NCBI GenBank assembly: GCA_036343175.1
Contig: JAZASR010000009.1
Coordinates: 7,363-71,362 of the forward strand
Length of the DNA: 64,000 bases
Source: JAEEJA01 sp036343175
GTDB taxonomy: Bacteria; Bacillota; Clostridia; Lachnospirales; Lachnospiraceae
Reading direction: 5' to 3'
Of this stretch, positions 26,206 to 35,171 are shown piece by piece. The position numbers and the translations under genes were made by a program. Within the stretch, counting starts at the first letter, position 1. The number at the start of each line of letters is the position of its first letter. The notes under the pieces were generated by a model. It worked only from the letters and a program-made list of their open reading frames with translations, was not told the origin of the DNA and made no database searches.

Positions 26206-26888
26206 TTTGCAATATTTTCCAATGATAACATTTCTTTGTCGACCACTGAGAAGGACATACCGTCGCCTTCTGTAAGCAGCGTCGTCTGGATACCGTCTGT
26301 GTGCGTAAGTATATGGAGATATTCACGCATGCGGTCATATATGGTACGGTCACGGCGTCTCACTGCAGAACGCGGTCCAAGCACATCACCGTCATGATAG
26401 ATATTATCAGTCAGGATGACCCCATGATCCTTTATGAGTCTGAGAACATATGGCAGATAGTTCACATATTGTGCCTTGGCTGCATCTATGAATATAAGGT
26501 CAAAACCGCCCTTAAGCTCTTTAAGCGCGTCAAGGGCATCCATCTTCATAAGGTTTATGTCGTCAGCGCCAAAGTCTTTAAAATTCTTTTCAGCTTCTGA
26601 TATCTTGCTTTCAACCTTTTCCACAGTTGTAATATTGCATGGAAAGCCATGCTCTTTCATAAAATCATGCATGAGCAGAGCAGAAAATCCGACTGCAGTC
26701 CCTATCTCAAGTATCTCTTCAGGCCGAAGAGTAAGAAGTATGGTCTTTATGAAAGTTTGTGCCGGTTTTCTGATAACCGGCACATTATGTTCATAAGCAT
26801 CGATATATAATTTTTTCAGATCTTCAGGCAGAGACCATGTCAGATAGTCATTGAAATGATCCAGCCTGTTTATGTCTATATTATCCAT
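26199..26888 (-). CDS. trmR: tRNA 5-hydroxyuridine methyltransferase (TrmR/YrrM), O-methyltransferase family
   Basis: A ~229-residue class I O-methyltransferase of the catechol-OMT-like family. AdoMet motif EILEIGTAVGFSALLMHD, metal-ligand region LIFIDAAKAQYVNYL, ILTDNIYHDGDV and RTIYDRMREYLH are visible. In B. subtilis the orthologous gene beside two U32 genes methylates ho5U34 to mo5U34. The arrangement ylbF-trmR-U32 here agrees with that pathway. The ATG at 26888 has AAAGGA 11 nt upstream; an ATG at 26900 overlaps the ylbF stop. Confidence 0.87.
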   Translation of the reverse strand: MDNIDINRLDHFNDYLTWSLPEDLKKLYIDAYEHNVPVIRKPAQTFIKTILLTLRPEEILEIGTAVGFSALLMHDFMKEHGFPCNITTVEKVESKISEAEKNFKDFGADDINLMKMDALDALKELKGGFDLIFIDAAKAQYVNYLPYVLRLIKDHGVILTDNIYHDGDVLGPRSAVRRRDRTIYDRMREYLHILTHTDGIQTTLLTEGDGMSFSVVDKEMLSLENIAKF

Positions 26889-26896
26889 ATTAAGGA

Positions 26897-27238
26897 TCAT
26901 CCTTTAAGAAAGCCTGCATCCAGGTCAAGGCTCTCGTAGAATCTGTTATTGAGTTTCTTGATCAGAGAACAGTATTGCCTTTCAGCAGCAAGGAAGTCAG
27001 AGACGAGCCTGTTGGTGAGGATATCGCTGAACTCACTTTCTATTCTTGAATTCTCAGCAAGTACATCAGCATTATCGTCGAACTGATAGCTGAAGCATCT
27101 CTTTCTGAATTCACCGACACGCTCAAGCAGGTCGGGATACATCTTCAGCTGCTCGAGCATGGTCACATAGGAGTCATGCTCCTCGCTGTTAACAACACTA
27201 TCAATTAGCTGGTTTAGAATCTCCTCTCTGGCATCCAT
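26897..27238 (-). CDS. ylbF: YlbF/YmcA family regulator
   Basis: 113-residue all-helical protein: MLEQLKMYPDLLERVGEFRKR and FSYQF, then a long helix and VSDFLAAERQYCSLIKKLNN. YlbF and its relatives YmcA and YaaT form the Y-complex that modulates RNase Y, and thereby competence and biofilm pathways, in B. subtilis. Its place directly after RNase J (20-nt gap) is consistent with a role in RNA turnover, though the partner proteins are not in this window. The Shine-Dalgarno sequence AAGGAGG is 8 nt before the ATG. The end overlaps the possible upstream trmR start. Confidence 0.85.
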   Translation of the reverse strand: MDAREEILNQLIDSVVNSEEHDSYVTMLEQLKMYPDLLERVGEFRKRCFSYQFDDNADVLAENSRIESEFSDILTNRLVSDFLAAERQYCSLIKKLNNRFYESLDLDAGFLKG

Positions 27239-27258
27239 TGCTTAAGCCTCCTTATAAA

Positions 27259-29094
27259 TCAAACATCAACTTCCATAATTATTGGCAGTATCATAGGGTT
27301 CCTGCGCATCTTCTTCCATATGAAATCTGAAAGCGCATCCTTTATTTCTGTCTTGATCTTTGACCAGTCTGATACATTATTGTCAAGGCAGCGTTCAAGC
27401 GCAGCATAGACTACACTCTGTGATTCATCCATAAGATATTCTGATTCACGTACGTATACAAAACCGCGGGAAACGATGTCAGGACCCGCAAGGAGAGCAT
27501 TGGTGCCTCTCTGCAATGTCATAACTATTATGATAAGACCATTTTCAGACAGGTGCTGCCTGTCGCGAAGAACGATATTTCCCACGTCTCCTACACCGAG
27601 ACCATCTACCATAATGCCCTGGGCCTGGACCTTGCCAAGCAGGGCTGCGTGATCATCATCGATCTCAAGGACATCGCCCGATGACAGAATGATGGCATTT
27701 TCCTTCGGTATGCCTATCTGCCTTGCAAGATCTGCATGAGCTACAAGATGTCTGTATTCACCATGAACAGGAATTGCATACTTAGGCTTTGTGAGAGCGT
27801 AAATGAGCTTTATCTCTTCCTGAGATGCATGGCCTGAAACATGAGTGTTCTGTACTATTACGTTCGCGCCCTTAGCTGACAGCTCATTGATGACCTTGGC
27901 AACAGATTTCTCATTGCCCGGAATAGGTCTGGAGCTGAATATTACTGTGTCGCCGGGTACTATGGAGACCACCTTGTGAATATTGGCCGCCATTCTTGAA
28001 AGGGCTGCCATCGACTCGCCCTGACTTCCTGTAGTGATAAGGACAAGCTTTTCAGGCGGGAAGTCCTTCATCTTATCCATCTCAACAAACGTGCCTTCAG
28101 GGGCATTGAGGTATCCAAGCTCCATAGCAGTGGACACGACATTTATCATGCTCCGGCCTTCTATTACGACCTTCCTGCCGAACTTTACTGCAGAATCAAC
28201 TATCTGCTGAACACGGTCAACATTTGACGCAAATGTGGCAACTATTATTCTGGACTTCTCGTTATCGGCAAATATGTTGTCAAATGTCTTCCCCACAGTC
28301 TTTTCGGACATGGTATATCCGGGACGCATAACATTTGTCGAATCGCACATAAGAGCAAGGACGCCCTTTCTGCCAAGCTCCGCAAAGCGCTGCAGGTCGA
28401 TAGGCTCGCCATGCACAGGTGTATAATCCACCTTGAAATCACCGGTATGGATCACCAATCCTGCCGGTGAGAATATGGCAAGGGCGGCAGCATCAGAGAT
28501 GCTGTGATTCGTCCTTATGAACTCGACCCTGAAGCATCCGAGATTAATGGACTGACCGTATTTTACGACCTTTTTTCTGACCGGATTGGGAAGGACGAAC
28601 TCCTTGAGCTTGTTCTCGATAAGTCCCATAGTAAGCTTGGTAGCATATACAGGGACATTGATGTCCTTAAGTACATATGGCAGAGAGCCAATATGATCCT
28701 CATGTCCGTGGGTGATCACAAATCCCCTGACCCTGTCAATATTATCTTTAAGATATGTGATATCGGGGATGACCAGGTCAACGCCCAGCATATCGTCATC
28801 GGGGAAAGCAAGGCCGCAATCCACCACTATGATGCTGTCATCATACTCAAAAGCAGTGATATTCATGCCTATCTGCTCAAGACCGCCAAGAGGAATAATT
28901 TTGAGTCCATGTCCGATCAGTTGCTTTGGATCTTTGCTCTTGTCAGACTGAGACAGCATATATACAGCATCCTGTCCGTCTGCAGTATTCCTGACCTGCG
29001 CTGTAGAACCCGCAAACTTTACGGTTCCTGCATTATCGCCGGAATCTGCATGTGATTCATTATTATTCAATTTTTCCTTATACCCACCTTTCAT
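27259..29094 (-). CDS. rnj: Ribonuclease J
   Basis: A 611-residue metallo-beta-lactamase/beta-CASP nuclease with 5'-3' exo- and endonuclease activity in mRNA decay and rRNA maturation. The metal motif THGHEDHIG has His129, His131, Asp133 and His134. Other landmarks: VIHTGDFKVD, ALMCDSTNVMRPG, the beta-CASP ITTGSQGES, and HVSGHAS plus IPVHGEYRHL. The first ~55 residues are a poorly conserved polar extension. The ATG at 29094 has no clear Shine-Dalgarno sequence, whereas an in-frame TTG at 29070 follows AAGGA, so translation may begin there. It probably heads a transcript with ylbF, trmR and the U32 gene. Confidence 0.95.
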   Translation of the reverse strand: MKGGYKEKLNNNESHADSGDNAGTVKFAGSTAQVRNTADGQDAVYMLSQSDKSKDPKQLIGHGLKIIPLGGLEQIGMNITAFEYDDSIIVVDCGLAFPDDDMLGVDLVIPDITYLKDNIDRVRGFVITHGHEDHIGSLPYVLKDINVPVYATKLTMGLIENKLKEFVLPNPVRKKVVKYGQSINLGCFRVEFIRTNHSISDAAALAIFSPAGLVIHTGDFKVDYTPVHGEPIDLQRFAELGRKGVLALMCDSTNVMRPGYTMSEKTVGKTFDNIFADNEKSRIIVATFASNVDRVQQIVDSAVKFGRKVVIEGRSMINVVSTAMELGYLNAPEGTFVEMDKMKDFPPEKLVLITTGSQGESMAALSRMAANIHKVVSIVPGDTVIFSSRPIPGNEKSVAKVINELSAKGANVIVQNTHVSGHASQEEIKLIYALTKPKYAIPVHGEYRHLVAHADLARQIGIPKENAIILSSGDVLEIDDDHAALLGKVQAQGIMVDGLGVGDVGNIVLRDRQHLSENGLIIIVMTLQRGTNALLAGPDIVSRGFVYVRESEYLMDESQSVVYAALERCLDNNVSDWSKIKTEIKDALSDFIWKKMRRNPMILPIIMEVDV

Positions 29095-29235
29095 ATATTA
29101 TTATTTATCCGGTCCCGGAATGGGAAAATTTCGGACCGCTTTAATTGCATAAAAATATGACCTGTGTTCTTCATGCATATAGCATGATCATGAATGCCTT
29201 AAGACATCATAATGAGCTCACACATGTTTATAAGA

Positions 29236-29592
29236 TCACTCAATATCCTCATCCATAAGCTCAGCAAAGACCTTGGATACTGCCTCTACCTCGTCATCGT
29301 CATCAACGGGCTCACATGTGACTTCGTCGCCGTCCGACGCAACCTCCTTAAGCAGGAAACAATTGAGTTCGACAGGGTCGTCATCATCCCCGGGGAAGCC
29401 TACAGAACCATCCTGGTTAACAACTACTTTATTAAAATCATTGTTGTCCTCAGGGTCTTCATCTGTAATGGCATTTTTATCGTCGCTTACCAGATAATAC
29501 CCTGTTCCGTTTATCTCTGTATAGTTAAGCACGTAGAGCCTTTCTACGTTTCCATCCTCATCGGTAAACTCTATTACATTTTCTTCATCCAT
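29236..29592 (-). CDS. DUF1292 protein (YrzB-like)
   Basis: 118 residues, very acidic, beginning with the DUF1292 pattern NVIEFTDEDGNVERLYVLNY and ending in an Asp/Glu-rich tail (EPVDDDDEVEAVSKVFAELM). Function unknown in all bacteria that carry it. The order ireB-ruvX-DUF1292 is conserved across Firmicutes (yrzL-yrrK-yrzB in B. subtilis). A GGAGG sequence is 6 nt before the ATG. Confidence 0.9.
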   Translation of the reverse strand: MDEENVIEFTDEDGNVERLYVLNYTEINGTGYYLVSDDKNAITDEDPEDNNDFNKVVVNQDGSVGFPGDDDDPVELNCFLLKEVASDGDEVTCEPVDDDDEVEAVSKVFAELMDEDIE

Positions 29593-29622
29593 AATATTCC
29601 TCCATAATCATCAGCTTAGTTT

Positions 29623-30054
29623 TCATCCCTTCTCTGCGGCATGCTCCTCAAGATATGTCTTTAAAATAAGTGACGCAGCGATCTTATCAATATATTTTTT
29701 CTGGTTGATACGGCGTACATTTCCCTCTGTAAGGACATTCCCGGCAGCCTTTGTCGTCAGCCTCTCATCAATATAAATAACATCAAGCCCTGTCCTTCTT
29801 TGGAGATCATCACCGAAAGCTCTTGCCTCGGCGCACATATCTCCCTCTTCATCATCCATCTTCTTGGGAAGGCCGATGATTATCTTCTCTACCTGGTACT
29901 CCTTAATGATCTCCTCGATCCTTGCATAAGTCCTCCTGAGTTTATTCTTCCTTTCACGCACTATGGTCTCAAATGGCTGCGCAGTAAGAAGAAGCTCGTC
30001 TGAAAGCGCTACTCCTACAGTCTTTGAGCCGTAATCAAGTCCAATGATTCTCAA
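29623..30054 (-). CDS. ruvX: Putative pre-16S rRNA nuclease RuvX/YqgF
   Basis: A 143-residue RNase H-fold protein, thought to trim the 5' end of 16S rRNA. It starts RIIGLDYGSKTVGVALSDE with the first catalytic Asp, continues with VEKIIIGLPKKMD, and ends with VIYIDERLTTKAAGNVL and DKIAASLILKTYLE. The start is a TTG at 30054 with GGAGG 9 nt upstream; that Shine-Dalgarno sequence overlaps the ireB stop, so the two genes are coupled. Confidence 0.93.
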   Translation of the reverse strand: MRIIGLDYGSKTVGVALSDELLLTAQPFETIVRERKNKLRRTYARIEEIIKEYQVEKIIIGLPKKMDDEEGDMCAEARAFGDDLQRRTGLDVIYIDERLTTKAAGNVLTEGNVRRINQKKYIDKIAASLILKTYLEEHAAEKG

Positions 30055-30059
30055 ATTTA

Positions 30060-30338
30060 TTATTCCTCCGAAAAATGATGGTCAATATAATATTGAAGCA
30101 GATATTCGATGATCTCATCGCGCTCGACACGCATGATAAGACTTCTGGCTCCCTTGTGGCTTGTGATATATGTAGGATCCCCGCTCATAACATAGCCGAC
30201 TATCTGGCTTACAGGGTCATATCCCTTTTCTGTCAAGGCTTCATAGATGCTGTCAACGACGTCTTTCACATTGAATTCCTGATCGGTCTGGATCTTGAAA
30301 AATTGCGTATTATTCATCCTGTCATTCATTTCGTCCAT
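30060..30338 (-). CDS. ireB: IreB family regulatory phosphoprotein
   Basis: 92 residues: NNTQFFKIQTDQEF, VVDSIYEALTEKGYDPVSQIV, GYVMSGDPTYITSHKGARSL, RDEIIEYLLQYYI. In Enterococcus, IreB is phosphorylated by the PASTA kinase IreK on N-terminal threonines and controls cephalosporin resistance; the Thr in NNTQF would be the equivalent site. The kinase and phosphatase genes are not in the window. First gene of ireB-ruvX-DUF1292. Its leader contains an 11-bp tandem repeat (about 30360-30381). Confidence 0.9.
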   Translation of the reverse strand: MDEMNDRMNNTQFFKIQTDQEFNVKDVVDSIYEALTEKGYDPVSQIVGYVMSGDPTYITSHKGARSLIMRVERDEIIEYLLQYYIDHHFSEE

Positions 30339-30512
30339 AGTAAAAACCTCTTTTCTATATTCATGCAGAATTCATGCAGAATATCTGCAGCAGCCTTTAT
30401 AAGCAGTATCCTCAAAGCTCACGATTCCCGCAACGAGCGCATCTAAAGGACTCCCGCCGACTATATACGAATATAAAACGTCATATTACGACCACATTAA
30501 CTCACCTTAATT

Positions 30513-31220
30513 CTAATATAAAACGCTGATCTTTGCAAGTAAGTGAGTGACTGTATCGTCTATGAAACGCCTCATTCTGTCCGGTCCCAGATACCTTGCA
30601 GCTTTTATCTCCTCATGAGGTCCATAGTAACGCTTCAAAGTCCATACCCTGCCTGACTCGACAAGCTCTGCGCTTATAAAGTCCTTTACTTCAGCATTCA
30701 CAGGCTTTTCAAATGCCGTGAGTATCAGGCTGTTTTCTTTTACACCGCCCTTATCGGCGAGATAATGATCAACAGAATCTGTATCATGTGAAAATATCTT
30801 GAATATCGAAGGGTCATGTATATTGCTGCCGTCCGCCAAAGCAAGCCTGAAAAATTCCTGCCTGGCTGTAGTCATAAAATAATAATCCGTCATGAGGTGC
30901 ACATAATAGCCCAGATAAAGAAAGATATCCTTTTCCAGGCCCGGTCCTCCGATATACTTATCGGCATATTCCTGAATACGTCTGTACCAGAGGGCCTTTA
31001 TGTCCGGCTGCATGATCCGGTCATCCCTGATGCCGTCTCTTAAGTGAGTATGCAGCTTCATATTTCTCTCATAGCCCGGTATATTCATTATGTCATCCGG
31101 AGCCATGCATCCATTCATAAAACGGGCAAGGCTATCCCATCCAAGTCTTACTTCATCATCTAGTCCCCAGCTTTCAAGCAATCGAGCTCCGGTAAAAAGA
31201 TGCACCATGGTTCCTGCCAT
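30513..31220 (-). CDS. Zinc-dependent phospholipase C-like family protein
   Basis: 235 residues. The segment LYLGYYVHLMTDYYFM and the early MVHLFTGARLLES plus NIPGYERNMKLHTHLRD resemble the His/Asp-rich all-helical fold of zinc-dependent phospholipase C/S1-P1 nuclease-like proteins common in Clostridia. Conserved His residues (MVHLF, YVHLMTD) could bind metal. No signal peptide is present, so it is probably cytoplasmic. The substrate is unknown. The ATG at 31220 has GGAGGTGA 8 nt upstream; a GTG 9 nt earlier lies inside that site. It stands alone, divergent from the tRNA. Confidence 0.6.
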   Translation of the reverse strand: MAGTMVHLFTGARLLESWGLDDEVRLGWDSLARFMNGCMAPDDIMNIPGYERNMKLHTHLRDGIRDDRIMQPDIKALWYRRIQEYADKYIGGPGLEKDIFLYLGYYVHLMTDYYFMTTARQEFFRLALADGSNIHDPSIFKIFSHDTDSVDHYLADKGGVKENSLILTAFEKPVNAEVKDFISAELVESGRVWTLKRYYGPHEEIKAARYLGPDRMRRFIDDTVTHLLAKISVLY

Positions 31221-31331
31221 CTGTCTCACCTCCGAAATCGTTAATATAATATCAAAAGCAGTTAAGAGGATGCCGCTTAATTTAAATAAGCCTTGATTTT
31301 TAAGTCACGGTATTGTAAAATCGATAAAGCT

Positions 31332-31404
31332 GCCGAAATAGCTCAGTTGGTAGAGCACTTCACTCGTAATGAAGGGGTCGTGGGTTCGAGTCCCATTTTC
31401 GGCT
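31332..31404 (+). tRNA. tRNA-Thr (anticodon CGU)
   Basis: A full cloverleaf: acceptor GCCGAAA (31332-31338) pairs with TTTCGGC (31397-31403); D-arm GCTCAGTTGGTAGAGC; anticodon stem CTTCA/TGAAG around the loop CTCGTAA, giving anticodon CGT; T-arm GTGGG-TTCGAGT-CCCAT. The discriminator base is U and CCA is not encoded, so it must be added by the CCA enzyme. Only tRNA in the window; plus strand, flanked by minus-strand genes. Confidence 0.95.
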
Positions 31405-31421
31405 TATTTTTGTGCTCAAAA

Positions 31422-31494
31422 ATCATCAGCCTTCATGATTTTTATTAGCACTTTGTGGTCAGTCCAGAAGCATTTGCCTGACCATCAAAGTGCT
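31422..31494 (+). repeat. Dispersed repeat copy 1 and hairpin downstream of tRNA-Thr
   Basis: The first 41 nt (31422-31462) recur at 48721-48761 with 39/41 identities. The right end continues into a 16-17-bp hairpin (31447-31462 with 31478-31494, one bulge) not preserved in the second copy. It begins 18 nt after the tRNA. It may be part of the tRNA trailer or a small mobile-element remnant. Confidence 0.75.
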
Positions 31495-31506
31495 TTTCCA
31501 GCAATC

Positions 31507-31544
31507 GAAAAACACCGCCTGGAGTTCCCGGGCGGTGTTTTTTT
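31507..31544. terminator. Bidirectional terminator between tRNA-Thr and glgA
   Basis: The stem AACACCGCC (31511-31519) with GGCGGTGTT (31531-31539), extended by flanking A/T pairs, has a run of T on the plus strand and a run of A before it, giving T on the minus strand. It can end both the tRNA transcript and glgA. Confidence 0.9.
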
Positions 31545-31567
31545 GGAAATGCGGTCATAAAACCGCA

Positions 31568-33010
31568 TCATGAAGTCAGGTTATGATAGAGCTCCTCATA
31601 TTTCTTAGCTGATGCATTCCAGGAGAAGTCCGCAGCCATGCCGCGGTCTATGATCTTATTCCACTCGCGCTTGCGGTTGTAGAAAACATCCTTTGCATAC
31701 TGAACTGTGTGGAGCATCTCATGAGCATTGTAGTTGGCAAATGAGAAGCCTGTTCCCTTGCTCTCATACTCATTGTAAGGCTCAACGGTATCACGAAGAC
31801 CGCCTGTCTCACGAACTATAGGTACTGTGCCGTATCTTAAGCTCATCAGCTGTGAAAGGCCGCACGGCTCGAATAGCGATGGCATAAGGAAAGCATCTGC
31901 CGCAGCATAGATCTTGTGGCTGCGCTCATTTGAATAAAATATATTAGCTGATACTCTTCCATGATACTTCCACTCGAAGTGGCGGAAGAGGTTCTCATAG
32001 CGTTCTTCGCCTGTACCAAGGACAACAAGCTGTGTATCAGGTGCGCAAAGCTCCTCGATGACATAATCGATCAGGTCGAAGCCCTTCTGGTCTGTAAGTC
32101 TTGAAACTATACCAACCATGAACTTCCTGTCATCCTCTTCGAGTCCGAGCTCTTTCTGAAGTCCGCGCTTATTCTTGACTTTTTCTTTTCTGAATGTCCT
32201 TGCGTCATATCTCTGATAGATCAGCGGATCAGTTGCAGGATTGTATTCATCATAATCTATACCATTGAGGATACCGCTCAGGTTATTTGCACGCGCCCTC
32301 ATGAGACCGTCAAGATGCTCGCCGTAGAATGGCATCTTGATCTCCTCAGCATATGAATTGGAAACTGTCGTTACCCAGTCGGCATATACTATGCCGCCCT
32401 TTAAGTAATTGGCATCGCCATAAGCCTCGAGCTTATCTGATGTAAAGTAATAATCTGAAAGACCGGTGATATCCTTTACCTTCTTTAAGTCCCATATACC
32501 CTGGAACTTGAGATTGTGGATGGTCATGATGGTCTTGATGCCGTGATAGAAAGAATTCTGTTCGAATACGTCATGAAGATATACAGGGATGAGACCTGTC
32601 TGCCAGTCGTGACAGTGGATGATATCAGGACGGAAATCAAGTGAAGGAAGTGCTGAAAGCGCTGCCTTATCGAAGAATGCAAACTTTTCAATATCCTCGT
32701 AGATGTTGCCGTAAGGATTGAAACCCGCGAAATAGAATTCATTGTCGATGAAGTAGAAATGAACCCCGTTGAGCTCCATCTCAAGGATGCCTACGTACTG
32801 ACTTCTCCAGGCAAGATCCATATAGAAATGAGTCTTGTACTGCATCTTGTCCTTCCACTCCTGTGGGATGCAGGCATACTTTGGAACCATTACTCTGACA
32901 TCGTACTCATTCTTATTGAAATACTTTGGAAGTGATCCGACAACGTCTGCAAGACCGCCGGTCTTAACAAAAGGAACGCACTCTGATGCCACAAACAATA
33001 TGTTCTTCAT
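31568..33010 (-). CDS. glgA: Glycogen synthase (ADP-glucose dependent)
   Basis: 480-residue GT5 glycosyltransferase extending alpha-1,4-glucan from ADP-glucose. The N-terminal KTGGLADVVGSLPK (Lys16 onward) is the ADP-glucose-binding signature; HCHDWQTGLIPVYL, SRLTDQKGFDLIDYV and the C-terminal PSLFEPCGLSQL complete the GT-B fold. Length is standard. GGAGG is 11 nt before the ATG. No glgB, glgC or glgP genes are adjacent, so it is a single-gene unit ended by the terminator at 31507-31544. Confidence 0.95.
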   Translation of the reverse strand: MKNILFVASECVPFVKTGGLADVVGSLPKYFNKNEYDVRVMVPKYACIPQEWKDKMQYKTHFYMDLAWRSQYVGILEMELNGVHFYFIDNEFYFAGFNPYGNIYEDIEKFAFFDKAALSALPSLDFRPDIIHCHDWQTGLIPVYLHDVFEQNSFYHGIKTIMTIHNLKFQGIWDLKKVKDITGLSDYYFTSDKLEAYGDANYLKGGIVYADWVTTVSNSYAEEIKMPFYGEHLDGLMRARANNLSGILNGIDYDEYNPATDPLIYQRYDARTFRKEKVKNKRGLQKELGLEEDDRKFMVGIVSRLTDQKGFDLIDYVIEELCAPDTQLVVLGTGEERYENLFRHFEWKYHGRVSANIFYSNERSHKIYAAADAFLMPSLFEPCGLSQLMSLRYGTVPIVRETGGLRDTVEPYNEYESKGTGFSFANYNAHEMLHTVQYAKDVFYNRKREWNKIIDRGMAADFSWNASAKKYEELYHNLTS

Positions 33011-33144
33011 AAATTATTAGCCCTCCAATACATAAAAACTCCAGTAATAGAATTATAACACCAGTAGTTATAATAATAAAGTAAAATATTTTCGAAAACT
33101 GCCATGGAATATGACTATCGGGTTTTTCTATTTAATGCCGTGAA

Positions 33145-33180
33145 TAAAAAAGATGCCTGAGAGACATGCTCTCAGACACC
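33145..33180 (-). terminator. Terminator of recN
   Basis: A 12-bp stem (33152-33163 with 33169-33180, two G-U pairs on the minus strand) with a 5-nt loop, followed on the minus strand by TTTTTTATT. It is 20 nt after the recN stop. Confidence 0.9.
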
Positions 33181-33200
33181 CGATTATTCTGCATATAAAT

Positions 33201-34892
33201 CTATGACTTTTTGTATTTATCAGCCATGGCCTTCATCTCCCTGGCACTCTCAAGTACAGTATCTGTAATGGATACGCCGCCTGATATGCGGGCAAGCTCA
33301 GCTATCTCCTCATCGGGCTTAAGCTCCGTGATGGTGGTCCTCGTGGTCTTTATGCCGTCTTCATCATATACGCTCTTCCGGATCAGATAATGATGGTCGG
33401 CCATGGCAGCGATCTGCGCAAGATGGGTAATGACTATTACCTGATGCCTGCCTGCGATCCCAGCCATCTTCTCTGCCACCTTCTGGGCAGTACGGCCGCT
33501 GATACCGGTATCTATCTCATCAAATATAAGCGAAGAAATGGAGTCCTCATCAGCAAATACATTCTTAAGGGCAAGCATTATCCTTGAAAGCTCGCCGCCG
33601 CTCGCTGCGTCCTTAAGCGGCTTTATGGCCATACCGGGGTTCAGTGATATCATAAATGATACATCGTCTGAGCCTGTATGGGTAAATGAACCTGAATTTT
33701 TGATATCAGTCTTAAAATGGACCTCAGGGAAATTGAGTTCCTTAAGCTCGTTTTCTATTGCCCTGTCGAGCTTTGGACTGACCCTGCACCTTATATCATG
33801 GAGCACAACAGAGTCATTCTTTATTATTTCTTTAAGTGAATCAAGCTTATTATGGAGTTCTTCTGCATGAGCATCAGAATTCTCATATTTTTTAAGCTTT
33901 TCCTTGGCTTCTTTCAGAAAGTCCTTTATTTCGGACAGGGAGCTGCCATACTTTGCCTTAATGTTCCTTACCTTCTGAAGCCTGTCTTCTGTCTCGGAAA
34001 GCTTCTCTTCATCTATTGAGAAGTCATCAAGATAATCGGACAGTTCACGGTTGAAGTCATTCAATATGGAATCTGCCTGGGAAAGCTCGTCTGAGAATCT
34101 CTGCAGGTCTGTGTCGTACTTTACGGCATTCCTAAGCTCTGCCATGGCATTTCCTATAAGGTCTGACGCTGATTCAAGACCGCCGCCCGTGAACCTGCGG
34201 GCATTTTCCAGAGCTTCTCCTATATTTCTCGCATTTGAAAGTTTTTTAAGCTCCTCTGAAAGCTTATCTTCCTCGCCCTCCTTGAGATGGGCTCCTTCTA
34301 TCTCATCGATCTCAAATTGAAGAAATGAGATCTCCCTTGACCGTTCTTCGGGAGTCATGGTATCAGACTTAAGCTCGCGCCTTATGGATAAATATTCATC
34401 ATAGGCCTTTGAAAGCTCTGAAAGTACCGGCTCTGTCTCTTCTCCCGCATAAAGGTCAAGGAGCTTTCTCTGCTCCGCCGGTATGAGAAGGGACTGGTTA
34501 TCATTCTGTCCGTGGACGTCTATAAGACGGGCACATACCTCCCTGAGCCGGGAGGCAGGGCATGTCTCTCCATTTATCCTGTTTATGGTCCTCTTTTCGC
34601 TGATCTTTCTTGTGATGACCACGAGATCATCATCTTCAGGTACAAGGCCCAGGGTCTTAAGATCTTTTTTTTCATGGGAATCTACTGCAAAGACCAGCTC
34701 TATAAGGGCTTCCTGTTCGCCATCGCGGATAAGTCCCTTTGGTATCCTCCCGCCGGCTGCAATATTTATGGAATCGATGATGACCGACTTGCCGGCGCCG
34801 GTCTCACCTGTAAGGATATTCAGACCCGGCTTAAAGTCGACTTCGATCTCATCGATCACCGCAAGATTTTTTACGTGTAAATTAAGAAGCAT
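33201..34892 (-). CDS. recN: DNA repair protein RecN
   Basis: SMC-like ATPase acting early in double-strand-break repair. Walker A GETGAGKSVIIDSI near the N-terminus, a central Glu/Lys/Leu-rich coiled-coil region, ABC signature AASGGELSRIMLALK, and Walker B SSLIFDEIDTGISG with VITHLAQIAAMAD. I start at the ATG at 34892 (LLNLHVKNLAVIDEIE, the family N-terminus), with AAGGA 5 nt upstream; a frame reaching 34985 adds unrelated sequence that includes the upstream terminator. 563 residues, normal length. In many Clostridia recN follows nadK-argR; here yebC and the giant Big2 gene intervene. Confidence 0.95.
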   Translation of the reverse strand: MLLNLHVKNLAVIDEIEVDFKPGLNILTGETGAGKSVIIDSINIAAGGRIPKGLIRDGEQEALIELVFAVDSHEKKDLKTLGLVPEDDDLVVITRKISEKRTINRINGETCPASRLREVCARLIDVHGQNDNQSLLIPAEQRKLLDLYAGEETEPVLSELSKAYDEYLSIRRELKSDTMTPEERSREISFLQFEIDEIEGAHLKEGEEDKLSEELKKLSNARNIGEALENARRFTGGGLESASDLIGNAMAELRNAVKYDTDLQRFSDELSQADSILNDFNRELSDYLDDFSIDEEKLSETEDRLQKVRNIKAKYGSSLSEIKDFLKEAKEKLKKYENSDAHAEELHNKLDSLKEIIKNDSVVLHDIRCRVSPKLDRAIENELKELNFPEVHFKTDIKNSGSFTHTGSDDVSFMISLNPGMAIKPLKDAASGGELSRIMLALKNVFADEDSISSLIFDEIDTGISGRTAQKVAEKMAGIAGRHQVIVITHLAQIAAMADHHYLIRKSVYDEDGIKTTRTTITELKPDEEIAELARISGGVSITDTVLESAREMKAMADKYKKS

Positions 34893-34967
34893 TTTCTTCC
34901 TTTCTAAAGCCGAATTATGTTTTATAACTGCCTTGTGATACCAAGGCCTTACAGCACCCATTATAAT

Positions 34968-35009
34968 ACTTAAAAGACCGGACATAATTACCCATATGTC
35001 CGGACTTTT
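34968..35009 (-). terminator. Terminator downstream of the Big2 surface-protein gene
   Basis: Arms 34972-34985 and 34996-35009 (AAAAGACCGGACAT with ATGTCCGGACTTTT, one mismatch) around a 10-nt loop; the minus strand then reads TCTTTTAAG. It separates the Big2 gene from recN. Confidence 0.75.
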
Positions 35010-35070
35010 ATTATTATCATTTATAAGATCCTAAAGCCGCAGATCTGCATTCTTTCAGGAATGTGACAGC

Positions 35071-35169
35071 TCACTCAGGCTGTCATTAAGAAGCATCTGT
35101 AACAATGAAGCGCTGAAGTGTCACCATCTATTATAGTTCACTCAGGCTGTCATTAAGAAGCATCTGTAA
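35071..35169. repeat. 32-bp direct repeat downstream of the Big2 gene
   Basis: Identical 32-nt copies at 35071-35102 and 35138-35169 (period 67). The second copy ends 2 nt from the Big2 stop codon. Each carries part of an inverted pair TGACAG/CTGTCA. Confidence 0.9.
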
Positions 35170-35171
35170 GG

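Noticed and set aside
31332..31494. Integrated element at the tRNA-Thr 3' end
   Set aside because: No integrase or duplicated tRNA 3' end occurs nearby; only the 41-bp repeat is shared with another site.
33538..34938. Several long open frames on the plus strand opposite recN
   Set aside because: They mirror the codon pattern of recN and have no ribosome site, homology or promoter; shadows.
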